From: Apricaphanius iberus
Taxonomy: Eukaryota; Chordata; Actinopteri; Cyprinodontiformes; Aphaniidae
Assembly: GCA_028564705.1 (NCBI GenBank)
Contig: JAPXFQ010002904.1
Span: 1,426,001 to 1,490,000, forward strand
Direction: 5' to 3'
DNA length: 64,000 nucleotides
This document shows positions 36,660 to 49,319 of the stretch, piece by piece (the stretch's first letter is position 1; every line of letters begins with the position of its first letter). The position numbers and the translations under genes were made by a program. Below the pieces are notes generated by a model. That model had not been told where the DNA came from. It worked only from the letters and a program-made list of their open reading frames with translations, and did no database searches.

Positions 36660-37769
36660 TATACTGTATTCAACAATAAATAAAATTTAAGCAAAAGGTG
36701 TTTACCCTCTGTCAGATTTCTTCTAATTTCACTGTTTTGTTGTCACTCTTAAATGCTTCAATTGCTCAAATACATTTAAAATCAAACAAACATAGCCTAA
36801 GGAAATTCATAATTTAGTTTTTAAACAATGATTTCACGTCCTAAGCAAACCAAATCCATTCAATCCTTCCTCACCCATTGTGAAAAAAAACTAATTACCA
36901 CTGAAACCTAATAACTGGTTTACCCTTCTTTAGAAATCATCAATTAATTGATTAACTAAATTTCTGGTTCAATTTTACCCACACCAAGGCCTGATTGCTT
37001 CCAAAGCTCGAGCAAGAAATCATTCAAATAGAAGCTGTCTAACAACATGAAGTAGGCTAAAAGAAATTCAGCAATGGATTACTAAACAAAGTCAATTTTC
37101 TGAGCCTTTGGGACTCCAATTAATCACGGCGAGAGCCCTTAGAGTCCACAAATGGAGAAAATATGAAACAGAGATGAACATTCCCAGTGGTGGGTGACTT
37201 AGCAAAATTACTCAAAGAGCACAATGAGTCACCCAGAAGGTATTAAAAGAGTCCAGAATATCTAAAGCTCAGAAAGCCTCATTTACTGAAGGAGAATGCT
37301 CAACCATTAGTTTATTAACTTAATCTTAAGAACATTTGGGTTATAAAATAGGGCAAAGACCTGAGCTAGACCATCAAGCCCGTCTTTAAATGGCCTAAAA
37401 AAAGTGTTGGAGTGGCCTTGTCTAAGTATGAATTTAAATCCAAAGGAAATTCTTTGACCTTAAACTGCAGGTCATAGTGTTACAAGCTTATGATGTGGCT
37501 GAATCAAATAAATTCTGCAAGGAGTGGGCGAAGATTACTCCACAGTGATGTAAAAGACTTGGTTAGTTCTCACAAATGCTTGCAACAGTTTGGTTTAGAT
37601 GCATTTTTTTCACACAAAAACATAATTATCATTTGAAAATGACTCTTTGTTTTTACTCTGGTTATCTTTGATGTAAAAATTAGCTTGATGATCTGAAACA
37701 TGTTTGTTTTACAAAAAAGATAAGACACAAGAAACCTATGTGGGTGGAGATATTTATTTTGAGCACTAT
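36660..37769 (+). mobile_element. Decayed Tc1-like transposon
   Basis: The left region (36700-36800, 'cactcttaaatgcttcaatt', 'caaatacatttaaaatcaaa') and right region (37600-37769) are degraded inverted repeats of the fish Tc1 family with ends like 'ggggcaaatactttttcaca'. The element carries a broken transposase gene (separate entry). Exact ends are approximate; the right end is near 'gagcactata'. Confidence 0.65.
37100..37590 (+). pseudogene. Tc1-like transposase pseudogene
   Basis: Fragments translate in order to pieces resembling fish Tc1 transposases: VHKWRKYETEMNIPS near 37144, then SGLV near 37410, and a C-terminal FCKEWAKITPQ near 37520. Numerous stops and a large internal deletion remove the catalytic DDE core, so it cannot be active. 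Confidence 0.7.
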
Positions 37770-37789
37770 AGATACCTCCAAAAAATCTT

Positions 37790-38864
37790 CTACATTCTCA
37801 ATCTCTGCTCCTAAATGGGAAGATAACTGAAGAATTATGTTTTAAACTGTTGGCATCAATGATTTCTTCTAAATCCAATTCCTACTGTAGTTGGAGGAGT
37901 TGCTGTCTTCCAATTAGAAGTTGAAAGGTCTCAACCCACTAGACAATGTTGACATGCTACAGACAAACTTCCCCTGAGTTTCAGAGCATCAATCGCTGTG
38001 AAACGGGAGATGAAACATCTGCACACAGTGGGATCTGAGCCAGAAACCGCATTCAGCCGTTGCCACAGAGCCGATAACAGGTGAATGCCAAACTGGAGAG
38101 CTCCAGAAAGGTACTGTTTAGTGAAGAAAGTTGGTGCCGAACGCTACCGAGCCAAGCCAGAGGGAGGTGGAGTAAGAAGCTTCTAGTGCTACTAGCCTGC
38201 TAACGAGAGTAGCAATCCTTTGTTAGCCTGCTGACTAATGCCTTTGGAGAACCCTCTCCCCCACCACCGACCACGGAAAACTTGGAGAACTTAATCATTC
38301 ATAGGGTCTGTTTGGGAAGAGGCAAATTAGTTTAGGATAATTAATTTTAAAGGTGTTTCCTTTCTATTTAGTATTATACAAGTTTAATCTATCTGTTTGG
38401 GCAACCAAGCCGTTAGGTCTAAATCTTTAATCAGTGTTTTAAAATACTTTCCCGACAAAGAGTCGTTTTAAATCCTGCAATGTGAGTTACTCAACCCGTC
38501 AGGAATTTCACTTTTCTTTGTTTAATGTTTAATAAATGCATTAGGGCTGCTCCACCACACCACGTGTGCTACCCGGAAGCTAGATGCTAAAGATTAGCCC
38601 ACGTGTCTTGTTTGGGCCTGCAGGGTGTTCAAATAGATTGCTTCAAAGAAGATTAAGAACAGAAACTTGTTCTTCTTTTTTTAACATGTCCTGTCTAGCA
38701 GTTTGCTACTCAGAATTAGTGTCTGAGTAACAAGTAGCCCAACAGAATTACTTTCCCAAGCAGAGCATTAAAGCTTTGTTATAGTACTCCACTTGATATA
38801 TATGTATGAGAAATCTTTATTAATGATTACTGTGGGTTTAATTTATTGAAGTTATGGACACGAA
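37790..38864. other. Intronic DNA, partly GC-richer, unassigned
   Basis: 38030-38290 and 38550-38620 are richer in GC than their neighbours. 'agttggtgccgaacgctacc' at 38130 looks superficially like a retroviral primer-binding site, but no long terminal repeats or gag/pol frames were found. Confidence 0.3.
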
Positions 38865-39400
38865 ATTGAGATAACAAAAAGGAAGAAAGAAAGAAGATGA
38901 AGAAGAGAAAGAGGATAGGTAGGAGAGTGAACTGACGATACAAGATAGGGAGGTAAACAAAGAGCACAAGAAAACATCCCAGTCCTCCACCCCTGTTGGA
39001 CGGCAGAGAAGTGGGAATAACAAAATAAAACAAACAAAAACTACTAATAGAACAATATTAACAAAACTGATTCAGTAATACACATTCACACAAAAATGGA
39101 TTCATAAATACAACGCTAATGTTGCCAGTTAAGCTCCTGCTAACAACTATCTGTTGACGATAACCTCAGCTCAAGATTATGACCTGGAGGTCACGGAGAT
39201 CAGGGGCACCCCGCCCCCCAGCAGGGCCCCGACCAGGGATCGGCCAACAAGGGTTCCCTGCCACCCCAAGGCCAATCCCCCATCTCGAACAACTCAGCCC
39301 CCCCAGTGACGGAGGGGGAAAAGGCCTCCATCGCACGTGGCCTGAGATGCGCCAGGCCAGAGGGCAGCAGAAGACCCAACCTGACAAGTAGACATTGACA
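38865..39400 (-). repeat. Retroposon-like repeat, inverted copy of 51855-52540
   Basis: Read on the minus strand: 'gtcaggttgggtcttctgct', a GC-rich block, 'gggatgttttcttgtgctct', a CT-rich stretch, and an AATAAA near the end (38842-38850). The plus-strand copy at 51855-52540 has the same order of blocks. The polyadenylation-like end suggests a retroposon 3' region. Frames within it (39166-39435 and others) are compositional artefacts of GC-rich DNA. Confidence 0.65.
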
Positions 39401-39707
39401 TACAGACACAATCCATCAGACACAGTACCCTCCATCTTTGTTATAAAACAGAACAGAAACTAATTATTTCTTATCAGCCATGTTTCAAACCCCCTTTATG
39501 CATCAACATACTGGAATTGTTTTGTTTACTGCCGTGATTAATTCAAATAGAAATAATTTTCCAAAGTGTCATTGACTTCTTAATCAGATCATTTTTAAAC
39601 AAACATTTCTTATTCCAAAGAATGTTTAAATTTTGCTGAGATTGTTTTATTAGTTTATACATAAATCAATGGTGCTAATTACCTAAAACTAATTACAATT
39701 GGTAAAC
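39401..39707. other. Unique intronic DNA
   Basis: Nothing recognised. Confidence 0.35.
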
Positions 39708-40079
39708 TAATTTTTAGGGTCTTGCACAGTATCTTTACTGGAGCAATTCCTCCAGTTTGGGGGTCACTGCCACAAGTGCTCCGATTAGCAAGGGTACTAC
39801 TGTTACCTTCATCATCCAAGCCTTATCTAGCTCCTCTCTGAGCCCTTGGTATTTCTCAAGTTTCTCATGTTTCATCTTCTTGATGTTCCCATTACTTGGT
39901 ATTGCCACATCCACCACAACGGCAACTACCAAAATGTCTGGTTGGTTTGCCTTTACCATCCTGTCTGTCTGGATCTGGAAGTCCCACAGGATCTTTGCTC
40001 GGTCATTCTCCACCACTTTTGGAGGTGTTTCCCACTTTGACCTCTGGGTCTCCGCACAGATGTTTCTTGGCAATGACAT
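39708..40079 (-). pseudogene. Non-LTR retrotransposon C-terminal endonuclease-like remnant
   Basis: A 114-codon minus-strand frame with WDFQIQTDRMVKANQPDILV, then VVDVAIPSNGNIKK, EKLEKYQGLREELDKAW and VVPLLIGALVAVTPKLEELL. It matches a widespread metazoan retroelement tail in which PD...D resembles the restriction-like endonuclease of R2/R4-type LINEs (Rex6-like in fish, by recollection). A residue stretch between ILVV and VVVDV is shortened. Decayed similarity continues to about 39708. Bounded on the right by (TA)n. Confidence 0.65.
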
Positions 40080-40099
40080 TATATATATATATATATATA
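40080..40099. repeat. (TA)n microsatellite
   Basis: Uninterrupted alternating TA, 20 bases. Confidence 0.9.
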
Positions 40100-40129
40100 A
40101 AACCTTAATAATTTATGGAATATTATAAA

Positions 40130-40134
<5 letters not shown>

Positions 40135-40181
<47 letters not shown>
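40135..40181. repeat. (TA)n microsatellite
   Basis: Uninterrupted alternating TA, about 47 bases. Confidence 0.95.
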
Positions 40182-40185
<4 letters not shown>

Positions 40186-40571
40186 TAGTGCCTGGATACA
40201 GGTGGTGCCCCAAATATTTATAATTTTCCATAAATTATTAATCCCATTGACTGCCAGTCCTTTAACTATAATAGCCAAATAGCTGCATTTTCCTTTAAAG
40301 AACCCAACACAGTTTCCTACCCACAAAATTCAAATTTAATAGGCCGTGACCCCAAACCTTGATGGAAGATACAAGCATTTTTTCTGACAACATCAAAATT
40401 CAATATATTGAGATATATATAAATTTTACTTTTATCAATTCAATTTAGAGAATGCAGATGCCTGTTCATTGCTATTCCTGGTATTGAATTTTTTTCTCAA
40501 GAGAATCTCAAGACCCCACACTTACATGTACGTGACCCCAAGTGAGGTCCCAACCCTAACTTTGGGACCCA

Positions 40572-40790
40572 CGGCTCTATCCTATGCAGGGTTACCTGGG
40601 GACTGGGGCCTAACTCCAGCAATCATCAGGATACACCCTGAACAGACTGCCAATCCATCGCAGTGCAACCCAGATGAACAACCATGCATGCACACAGAGA
40701 GACCAATTAACCTAATCGTCATGCTATTGGACTGTGGGAGGATGCCAGAATACCAGAAGGAAACCAATGCATGTAACATGTGCAGTCCTG
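40572..40790 (-). mobile_element. SINE (family 1), truncated and diverged copy
   Basis: Minus-strand match to 14421-14800: 'aggatacaccctgaacagac', 'tgccaatccatcgcagtgca', 'accaattaacctaatcgtca', 'ctattggactgtgggaggat'. Lacks the tRNA-like head. Confidence 0.7.
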
Positions 40791-41946
40791 ACTGTCTCAG
40801 ATTGATTAAACGTCCTTAAAGAAACAAACCTTCTGGAATGGACACTTGAAGATAGTGAACGGAAGCCTGAAACAGCTCAGCAGTCTGCCATCTGTTTGTT
40901 GCCAAAGAACACAATTCGTGCTCCACACAGCAGCCTAGAGTTTGCAGCAGCAGGCTGTCATATGAGCTGGAAACAGCGGACAGAAGGCTTTAAATCACAT
41001 CTGGAACATAAATCTTTAACAGAGGTTTTAAATATTTATGATGCTCATAACACCCTTAAGCTACAGCAAAAAAATTAATGTAATAGTGTCAGAGAATCAG
41101 CATCACACTCAGCTTTAAACTTGGAGCCACCTCTGACACCAAGCATGTTTACAGTGGTTAAGACAGATATGTGGCCTGTATGACATGACCCTACCACAAC
41201 ATCAGGATGAACAAAATATGATTATTGACCTCTTTCAGATGCAGAATCTACAGAGGGCAGAAGAACGTATGATGAAAAGAAAAGCGGTTTATGTAGATTG
41301 TGTGTGCACTGACAAAAGGAAGCACTAAAAAGAAAGACTTAGATACAGAATAACTCAATAAAACAGGCACCGTATAAAGATAAAGCAAAACATTTGTGGT
41401 AGCCCTATTTGTTAGTACGTTTAGTTTGATAAGTACACTAAAAAACTCATAAGAGAAGGATTAGCCAAAAGTATGAAAACATATATACTCCTTTTTCATC
41501 AATTTAAACAATTTAATTTAAAGCCAGCCACATCATATTAATTCTTTTGTCTCTACTAAACTTTCACGAAAGTGATTTGGGGATTTATTTTCTGTTCACA
41601 ATGAGCCAGTATTACCTCTGCTCTGCTATCTGTGACAACACAAGTATTCTGTCGATCTAGCATACTTTGTCAGAATAGCATACCTCAAGTTGAGTTATCT
41701 AACCAATTTTAACAAACCCACAAGTTTTATGCTCTAACCCTAAAGTCACAGAAGGACAAAAACACAATCATTTTACTGCCTAATCCTAGAATATATACAT
41801 TTTAACTCGATTTGAAATGATCTAGAACACCAAAGGGAAAAAGTAGGAATTTTACTGCTGTGCATTTGCATTAATTACAGGTATGTCAGTCTGACTGGTA
41901 TGCTGTTTTGTCAGAACACCGGTTAAGAGAAGAAATGGAAAGTCTG
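40791..41946. other. Unique intronic DNA
   Basis: Nothing recognised; the frame 40896-41078 has no supporting signal. Confidence 0.4.
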
Positions 41947-42412
41947 AGGGGATAGTTCAGAAGATTTGACTTGCAGTTTAGTTTGTAGGCAATACATTAC
42001 TTACCTGCAGTAGAAAATGCTGTTGGCATCTTTATTTAGTATAAACCCAGATTAGGTGGTCCCAGAGGTTAAAGTTAGCAGCTAAGCAGAAGTTTCTACC
42101 AATTTCTACCATCTTAAAACAACTCTAATCCCAAAAAAATTTGGATGGGTATTTACAGAGAAGCCAGTGATTATTTAAATGGGAATTCAGAGTAACTCCC
42201 TTGAATTTTTAGTAGGCAACTCTTACATGTAGTCTCAAACAGGAACATCATTGGTGGTGCGCTGCTTCCAACCTCAATATCTGATGTTAACATTTGTTTC
42301 TGTGTAAATAACCATGCAATGTAAATGTGGCTGCAGTTTAAAGTGTCATAAAAAATTATTTAGGTAAACCTGTACAACATTTTTTGAAATCCTGAAATTA
42401 TGAACTATCCCT
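41947..42412. mobile_element. Non-autonomous DNA element with 'ggatagttca' ends (TTAA-type)
   Basis: Left end ggggatagttcagaag, right end tgaactatccctttaa; the first 10 bases are inverted repeats and TTAA follows the right end (42413-42416). The reverse complement of the right end (atagttcataatttcagg, then atttcaaaaaatgttg) matches the left end of the element at 51417, placing both in one family. A TTAA target suggests piggyBac-like, but the left flank is not TTAA, so the superfamily is tentative. Confidence 0.6.
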
Positions 42413-42416
42413 TTAA

Positions 42417-43580
42417 GCATTTATTCTCTAAGAACAGCATTAAAGTTTGAACAGAGAAATGTAGTCACAGTGGCCTTTATACCTGCCTCTGTTGCATGTA
42501 TATTTATGAGCAGCTCCCGATTTCATAACACAATATTTTTGGGAAGAGTGTTTAAATAAGTCATGTCACATTATTAAAAAATCTTTGCAAACTGAATACC
42601 AAATGTGTCATTATATAACACCAATAGAGGCTAACTAGACTTTAGTGCTTGAGGAGATTCCAAGCTCCTGCAAAAAAGGTTGAACAGGGTCTTGATATGC
42701 TGATGTGTGTGGAATGCAAAACAAATGCCATCACTGATATGACCAAATAAAAGTTATTTTAACCTATTGTAGAAATAAAAAATAAAAAATTGTGCATTGA
42801 ATGCTGCAGCTCTGCTTTAGAAAGATATAGTTGTTTTTTTCTTATTAAATGTAAAACTGTTTTCTTTCCACATTTTTGCTCAACCTTTCTTAAGTACAGG
42901 AGTAATAAAAACATTACTAGGTGCGAGAATACATGCACCATTGTCACACAAACAGCACAAAATATTCTCGATTTAGTTTAACATCTATAAGTATGTGAGC
43001 TGTCTGATTCTGAACTATCAATTTAAACATGTCTAGACATGGAGTGAAACATTCTTCTGGTGTTGTTCTCTCCCATATGCCTTTGGTCTCCCCTACCATC
43101 AAACAATACACTTAATCAGACGCTAAATTTGTCCTTATGAAAAAAACCCACCTCTAGTTATACAAGTGCAACAGTAAACATACTTCTTGATGGCATTTGA
43201 AGATAAAGACTTTTAGTGCTTTATAAAAATATTTGAAAACCTTGACCTTTTTCACCTCAAAACCACAAACCTTAAATTGTTTTATTGGATAGATTTTCCC
43301 ATACATAGCTCCATCTATTTTCCCATCAACTCTAACGAGATTTCTTGTCAGCGCTTAATAAGAAGGATACCGCAGTAAGATACAAATACCACGTTTCACT
43401 GTAAGGACAATGTGTTCAAAGTAGCCATGGGAAGTTTTACAAGTATTACGTTCTACTGTATTTTAAAAGGACAACAATTTTCCTTTATATTAGTCCAACA
43501 TTTTAATGTTAATTTAATCCTCTTATTATCATCCTATCAATGCAGATGGGTTTTGGCACAGTTGTGTTAGTTTTACATTT
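42417..43580. other. Unique intronic DNA
   Basis: Nothing recognised. Confidence 0.4.
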
Positions 43581-44372
43581 GGGCTGGACGGTATGGAAAA
43601 ATAGTATATCGATAAAGGGAATAGTCATATTGATCGATAACAATAATTATCGATAACTATCACAAAATGTGGAAAGGGTATTGTAATCGTCATTTTGTTA
43701 TTCTTCAATGAACTAATTTTAACTAAGAATTAAATTAAGTCATTTTTTAAAACTTTTAAAAAATCATAACTAGGTTTGTAAGACATAAAAACAAATCAAG
43801 AGAGAGTAACATCAGTAAATACAACGAAAAGTAATATTATTAACCATTATATGATATATTTTTTTAATTCTTTATAATTTAAATTAAAAGCTTATCTTGA
43901 TGTGTTTTCGGAGCCCAGAACACTAGGCCCAGTTCAGTCAGTAAGAGTTCTGTTTAAGACAACTGATAGTAGTAATTTATTTATTAATACATTTAGTGTT
44001 TTAGTGCATTGAGGATCAGTTCAAAACGGGAAGCAACATTTACCTGAGCTTCTGAAACATTTTTCCGGGATAACTTGGTCATTGCTGTGACATCTGACTG
44101 AGGTGAAGTTAGTTTTAAAGGGATGGTTCGCTTAGGAACCATCAATGTGGTTTTAAAGGAGAGACGGATGGCCGACAGAGCTGCCTGGGTCAGTGTTAAT
44201 GATTCATTCAGAGTAGGTAGTGACTATTGTATTGAGTTAACTGATATAATGAAAAAAATAAGGGAAACGTTTTGGGTTCTTTTATAAAACTTTTTTTATC
44301 TACTCCTTTTTTTTTCTATCACACCACACGTCTATTGATCGATAGATATAGCTATCGGATTATCGTCCAGCC
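43581..44372. mobile_element. hAT-like element with 'gggctggacg' ends
   Basis: Left end gggctggacggtatgg and right end ccgataatccgatag-type inverted sequence (seen as cggattatcgtccagcc). Several 'atcgata' blocks lie just inside both ends. No intact duplication is visible (ttacattt and ttatttga flanks). No coding frame. Confidence 0.65.
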
Positions 44373-45329
44373 TTATTTGACATTTTTAATTTCCACAAAC
44401 AAAAGCACACAGTAAGATCTTTTTGAAATTCTACATTTTAAAATCTAAAATTTCTAGCTTTCTGCTTCCTGCAGGTTTGCTTTGCCATTTTGCTTGAGTT
44501 AAAACTATTCATCTTAAATCTCTTGAATAGTGTTCTTTAATGTGGACTACAAATCTACCGTACAAGCCGTACAACCCAGGCATCTGAGTTTCACTGTGCT
44601 AAAGGGGCATTTTACAGTTTCTTTTGGTATCTGAATATTTTTTTGTTTTAAGTCTCGTATTTATCTGAAAAAAAATTATTCAGTTCCTTAAAGCATGGTG
44701 TGAGAATTTTGCACTGTTATTTTGCTTGTAACAAGTGTTTTTCTTTTCTAAAGAAACAGAGTTGAGGACCAGAGGTCCATTTCAACATGACTTTGAAAAT
44801 GACAAAAGTTCAAAAATGTATGAATTGACACTGTTATAAATGTGTTCAAAATATTGATGGGTTAAATGTTAAAATAATGGCAGAATAGGGCAAACCAAGA
44901 TAAGTAAAATAAATAAAATATAAATCAGGGCACCATGGGCATGATTATATGTTAGTCCTTTAAAAAAGAGAAGAAAAAGAAAATTGTTGCTCAAATTGGT
45001 TCTTGACAAGTCAACAGAAAACAAATGCAAATGACCTTCATATATTTCTGGTCTTATGAGTGTCATTAAAATGGAATGAAATCTCCTGGATAGAGTCTTT
45101 ACGTACTTGTTCTTTTCTTCCCCAGTTTGGCATATTTGTTTCATTACTCCTGTTTGCAAGATAGGCTGTTGGAAAACTTCAAGCATGAAAACTAAAGGAG
45201 TGCCGACTACTAGTACAGTTATAAAGTACAGTTATATAATATTTAAGGGCCATTTCTGTTAAGCAGCAGGCTGCAGGCTAGCCAACCAAGCTAATAAGCT
45301 ACCTAAAGGAATGGTAAATGGACTGAACT
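44373..45329. other. Unique intronic DNA
   Basis: The 105-codon minus frame at 44869-45186 has no known motif. Confidence 0.35.
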
Positions 45330-46082
45330 TATAGGCAAGACAATTTTATTTGTGTAGCACACTTTCAACAACAAGGTTCTTCAAGGGGCTTTAAATGATG
45401 AAACAAGAAAAACATATGATATATCATGGAAAGGAAAACAGCAATTAAGAATAAAGAAAGATACAGTACATAAGAGAAACTATAAAACAACAATTAAGCG
45501 CCATCATCGTTGACTCAAAGGAAGCTCTAAACAGCTTTAGAGTCATCAGAAAGGTTGTTCCAGATAAGGGGAGCATAGAAACTAAAAGCTGTTTCTCAAT
45601 GTTTGGTTCTGAGTCTAGTGTAGACTAGAGTTGGAGGACCTGAGTCGTCAGGGGGGTCGGTTTAATAACAGCAGGTCTTTAACATATTTTGGAGCTAGGC
45701 CATTTAAAACTTTATTAAAAAGTATTATTTTGAACTCTATTCTCTGAGCTACAGGGAGTCACTGTCCGGACTTTAGCACCGGTGTTATGTGCTCAACTTT
45801 CCTGGTTCTAGTGAGGACACAGGCAGCCGCGTTCTGGATCAGCTGCAGTTGTCTGATTGACTTTTTAAGTAGACCTGTGCGGACACTGTTGTAGTAATCT
45901 AGCAGACTAAAGATGAACGCATGGGTGAGATTTTCAAGGTCCTTTTGTGGCATTAGTCCTTTAATCCTTGAAAAGTTATTCAGGTGATAGAAGGCTGACC
46001 TCGTTATGGCCTTTATTTGACCTTGGAGGTTACATAAAATAAATAACAAGGTATGCAGCACTCTTCTAGTCATACTGACCAC
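45330..46082 (-). pseudogene. L2-like LINE: reverse transcriptase C-terminus and 3' end
   Basis: The minus-strand frame reads FYHLNNFSRIKGLMPQKDLE, then HAFIFSLLDYYNSVRTGL and LQLIQNAAACVLTRTRKVEH, the conserved segment after the catalytic motifs in L2/Maui-type LINEs. After a stop, decayed similarity continues (VAQRIEFKIILFNKVLNGLA) towards 45480. The 3' end is gtgtgctacacaaataaaat at about 45350. The 5' end is missing, as in most LINE insertions. Confidence 0.8.
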
Positions 46083-46269
46083 TCAAAGCACTGTACACTA
46101 GAGCCACATTAACACTCACAAACCTGCACATTCATACACTGATTTGCAGATCGCCAAACAACTTGGGGCTAAGTGCCTTGCTGATGGACATATCAAAATG
46201 CAACAAGCAGAAGCTGGAACTGAACCTACAGCCATCCGATTACAAGCAAACTACTCTACCTAGCGACCT
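46068..46269 (-). mobile_element. tRNA-derived SINE (family 2), copy 2
   Basis: Same body as 10031-10246: on the minus strand, 'gtaatcggatggctgtaggt' then 'tcagttccagc' in the B-box position, 'aaggcacttagccccaagtt', and 'agtgctttgagtggtcagta'. It abuts the 5' edge of the L2-like LINE at 46082. Confidence 0.7.
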
Positions 46270-49119
46270 AACTAAATGAAGAGCAGAACTTCATGAAAAG
46301 ATAATATTCTGAAAAAAATCTATAGTTATTGTTATAGATCTCTCCAGCTCCTCCAGAGTCAGTACAGGGCTGCTTGTCGAATGAATACACTACATTATTA
46401 AAACTAACTAGTCAATTTAATAAAATCTAAATGAAAATGCTTTGAAGATTATGGTAGTAAAGACACCAAATGTACAAACTCGCAATGTGGAACAATCATT
46501 TTAATAACCATGAAAACATGTTGACCCATTAACAACGTCCAATGCTGCTTAAACAACAAAGAGTAAAGCATGCACAATCTTAGAGCAGTAACGACTAAAA
46601 ACACACAAAAAAACGTGTTTTACAGCTTTTTCAGGTGGAAGAGAAAACAGAAAGAGCCCCTGGGCGCTTTCCTTCACCACAAGAGCATCTGAGTTGCTGT
46701 TTAAAGGGGTGAGCAGATGCTTCACAGTCAGATGGAATCACGCTTTCTCTGCTGTGCAGATGGAAGCCCTCGTACCCTGCTGCACCAACAGCACTTGCCC
46801 AATATTAGAAAAAACAAATCAATGTGACTCACTGCATCATGTTATTACTCTTATATGAACACACAGCACCTGGGAATCCTGATGAGAAAACATTTCGGTC
46901 TAGACAAGAGCTAAACAATTGTGGCATCTCTGCATAGAACGGGACTTTCTGCAGCTGGCCGCTTTCTTCGATATGGTGCAAAATAAAAATCAGCATAGCA
47001 CTTTCTTTCATGAGAATTTAATGCTCCGATGAAGAAGATGACATACACGCATTATCAACACGAATGTTATATGGTTTAAATCTCTTAGTGACACATTTGA
47101 ACTGATATCTTTCAAGGTTAGCAGAGTTGGTGAAGTTCATCCGACATGGTTTTCATGTACAAACCTGGCTTTTATTCATAGTCCATTCATTTTCAATAGG
47201 GTTGAGTTTTGGGCTTCCTTCATCATTCCTTGGCCAGTGTCAATGCGTTAAATTGTATCCAAAGCTAATGTTAACACCGGTGTTGGTACGATGAAAACCA
47301 ACAAATTCCCATTACTTCCAAAAATTCTAATATTAGGAGCGGCCAAATCCACATTTAAAATTATGCCAGAACCTTGCTGATATCTATAAAAACTGTATAG
47401 TTTCTCTCCAGCATGCTACGAACAGTGTATCAAACTATTATTGTGAGTGTATGCCTGTACTTGAGCCTATGTAGAGTTTAGACACAACATATTTAAACTT
47501 TGTCACCTAATTTTAGTTCAAATTCAGAGACGTTGTATGTTTAGTAGTTCACTCTAAAATCCTTCAATCAGTTAAAGACCAAAATATTATCAGGATCGTG
47601 CCTATAATGACTTTTTACACACTTCTGACCACAAATGTCCATTAAAGAAGGCTGGAAAGCAGTGTCTCTATATAGCAGATATGATTAGCAGGTGTTATAG
47701 GGAGTTTTATCCAAAGCGTTTGGTTAGATTTACGACAGATTACAATGAGATATACTTTGAGCTAGTTTGATCTGTTATTTGGATTCATAGGCTTTAACAT
47801 TAGCTATTTAGAGAGGCTTTTAGCTGTTCAAAATGTCACGTTATCTCTCCTGGTCTTAGAAAGATCTCTGTTAAATCACATCTAGGGAGGGAAACAATTA
47901 GCTTATCTGTCATCATTCTGTACCCAAGCTGTCTTACGGAGAAATGTTTCGAGATGGTTTCATAACATTTTCTAACCTCAAGACAATCAAGATCTCTTCC
48001 TCTGAAGCACTCAGAAATCTGCTGTGGTAATGCTACTGCGCACTTATGGGACTGGGTGTTATTGAGTTAAGGCACTGATATAAAATCTTTGTGTTTAAAT
48101 GTCAAGATGCCCACGTAGGCCTGCTTGTTATTCCATTAATGTGAAACATCTCAGTCTCAGTTTGAGGCACTCTCACAGACGCACTGTGTGTTAGGAATCC
48201 TTATTAAATCAGCAGACCAAATCAGCAACATAAGCAATCTGTAATAAAATCTGATCACATTTTAGCTCAAAGTGTTTAAGAATCATGTAAGGGCCACCCT
48301 TACTGCCCTTAGGGTCACTTCTACAGTTGCTTATCTGAAAAATAAGGCCCCATTTGAGCTCAATAACCGCAAACCTTGAAATTACAATCCTGTGTTATCT
48401 TGCCTGCCAACTGTAAGAAGCTAAATATTTTCAATCAGAGCAAAGCCAGATGGTGCCAACATGAGATATCTGCCTTTGAATTTTATCTATCACTACCAGG
48501 TTCCAAGGGATTCAAAAAATTAAATGAAAAAATAATTATAATTTAATCAGTCTTATTTTTAAATGAAAGGTTAAGTAATTGTTTTATTTTATATTTGCAA
48601 GAATGTTTTGGTAATACATTATAAAATTGCACTTAAGGGAAGTGAAAATGTATCCTTCTTAAACAGGCAAATCATGTATTAAAAAAATCTGACCATGTAG
48701 ATTTTATATATATATTAAGAAAAAGGATTCTGGATCCTGAATACACGCTACACAATCCTGTTGGTTATGAATAGATGATTTTACAGATGTACTTCCAACT
48801 GACTGATAACTTAAAAAAAGAGCTAATGATGCCAACAGTCTGAATCAAAATAAAACAGAATATTTAATGAGCTCTACAAAAGATTTCCAGCCTAATTAAA
48901 ATATTTTTCCCTGCCGAAGATAAACTTCAGCCTGGGATGTCGACACTAGTCAGGGTTGATGGGATGACTGTTATACAGGGTAATCGTGGAAATAAACATG
49001 TTGGAGGCTTAAAAACGTTGACACTGGAACGCCGGTTGTCCAGAAAGAAAATTACCCTTGCATACCTAGGGGTTGGTGGCTAGTGCTGCAATTTAAAGTG
49101 ATGTAGATTAAAGAATATT
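46270..49119. other. Unique intronic DNA
   Basis: Nothing recognised beyond short low-complexity runs. Confidence 0.4.
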
Positions 49120-49310
49120 TGTGTATGTGATGACCTAGTTAAAGTCCAGACCTAAATCTTTGTCAATATTTGAAAATCCATCTCCAGAGATGCCTTCTAT
49201 CTTATCCAAGCTTGTGTTATTTTGTAAAGCAGAATGAGATAATTTCTATCTCCAGCTATGCCAAGCCCATAAAGGCATGAGCCAAAAGCCATGTACTTGC
49301 AGTAAAAAAA
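49120..49310 (+). pseudogene. Tc1-like transposase C-terminal remnant
   Basis: 'agttaaagtccagacctaaa' and the following 150 bases match in order the 3' part of the fish Tc1 transposase DNA (the region after the last catalytic acidic residue). Further on, 'aaagggatgtgaatacttta' at 49976-49997 resembles the start of the right transposon end, so the remnant may extend that far with an insertion between. Decayed. Confidence 0.5.
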
Positions 49311-49319
49311 AAAAATAAA

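Noticed and set aside
38125..38150. Retroviral primer-binding site (tggtgccgaacgc)
   Set aside because: No long terminal repeats, no polypurine tract at a matching position and no gag or pol frames.
39166..39435. Overlapping proline/glycine-rich frames on both strands
   Set aside because: All arise from the GC-rich core of a repeat that is also present at 51855-52540.
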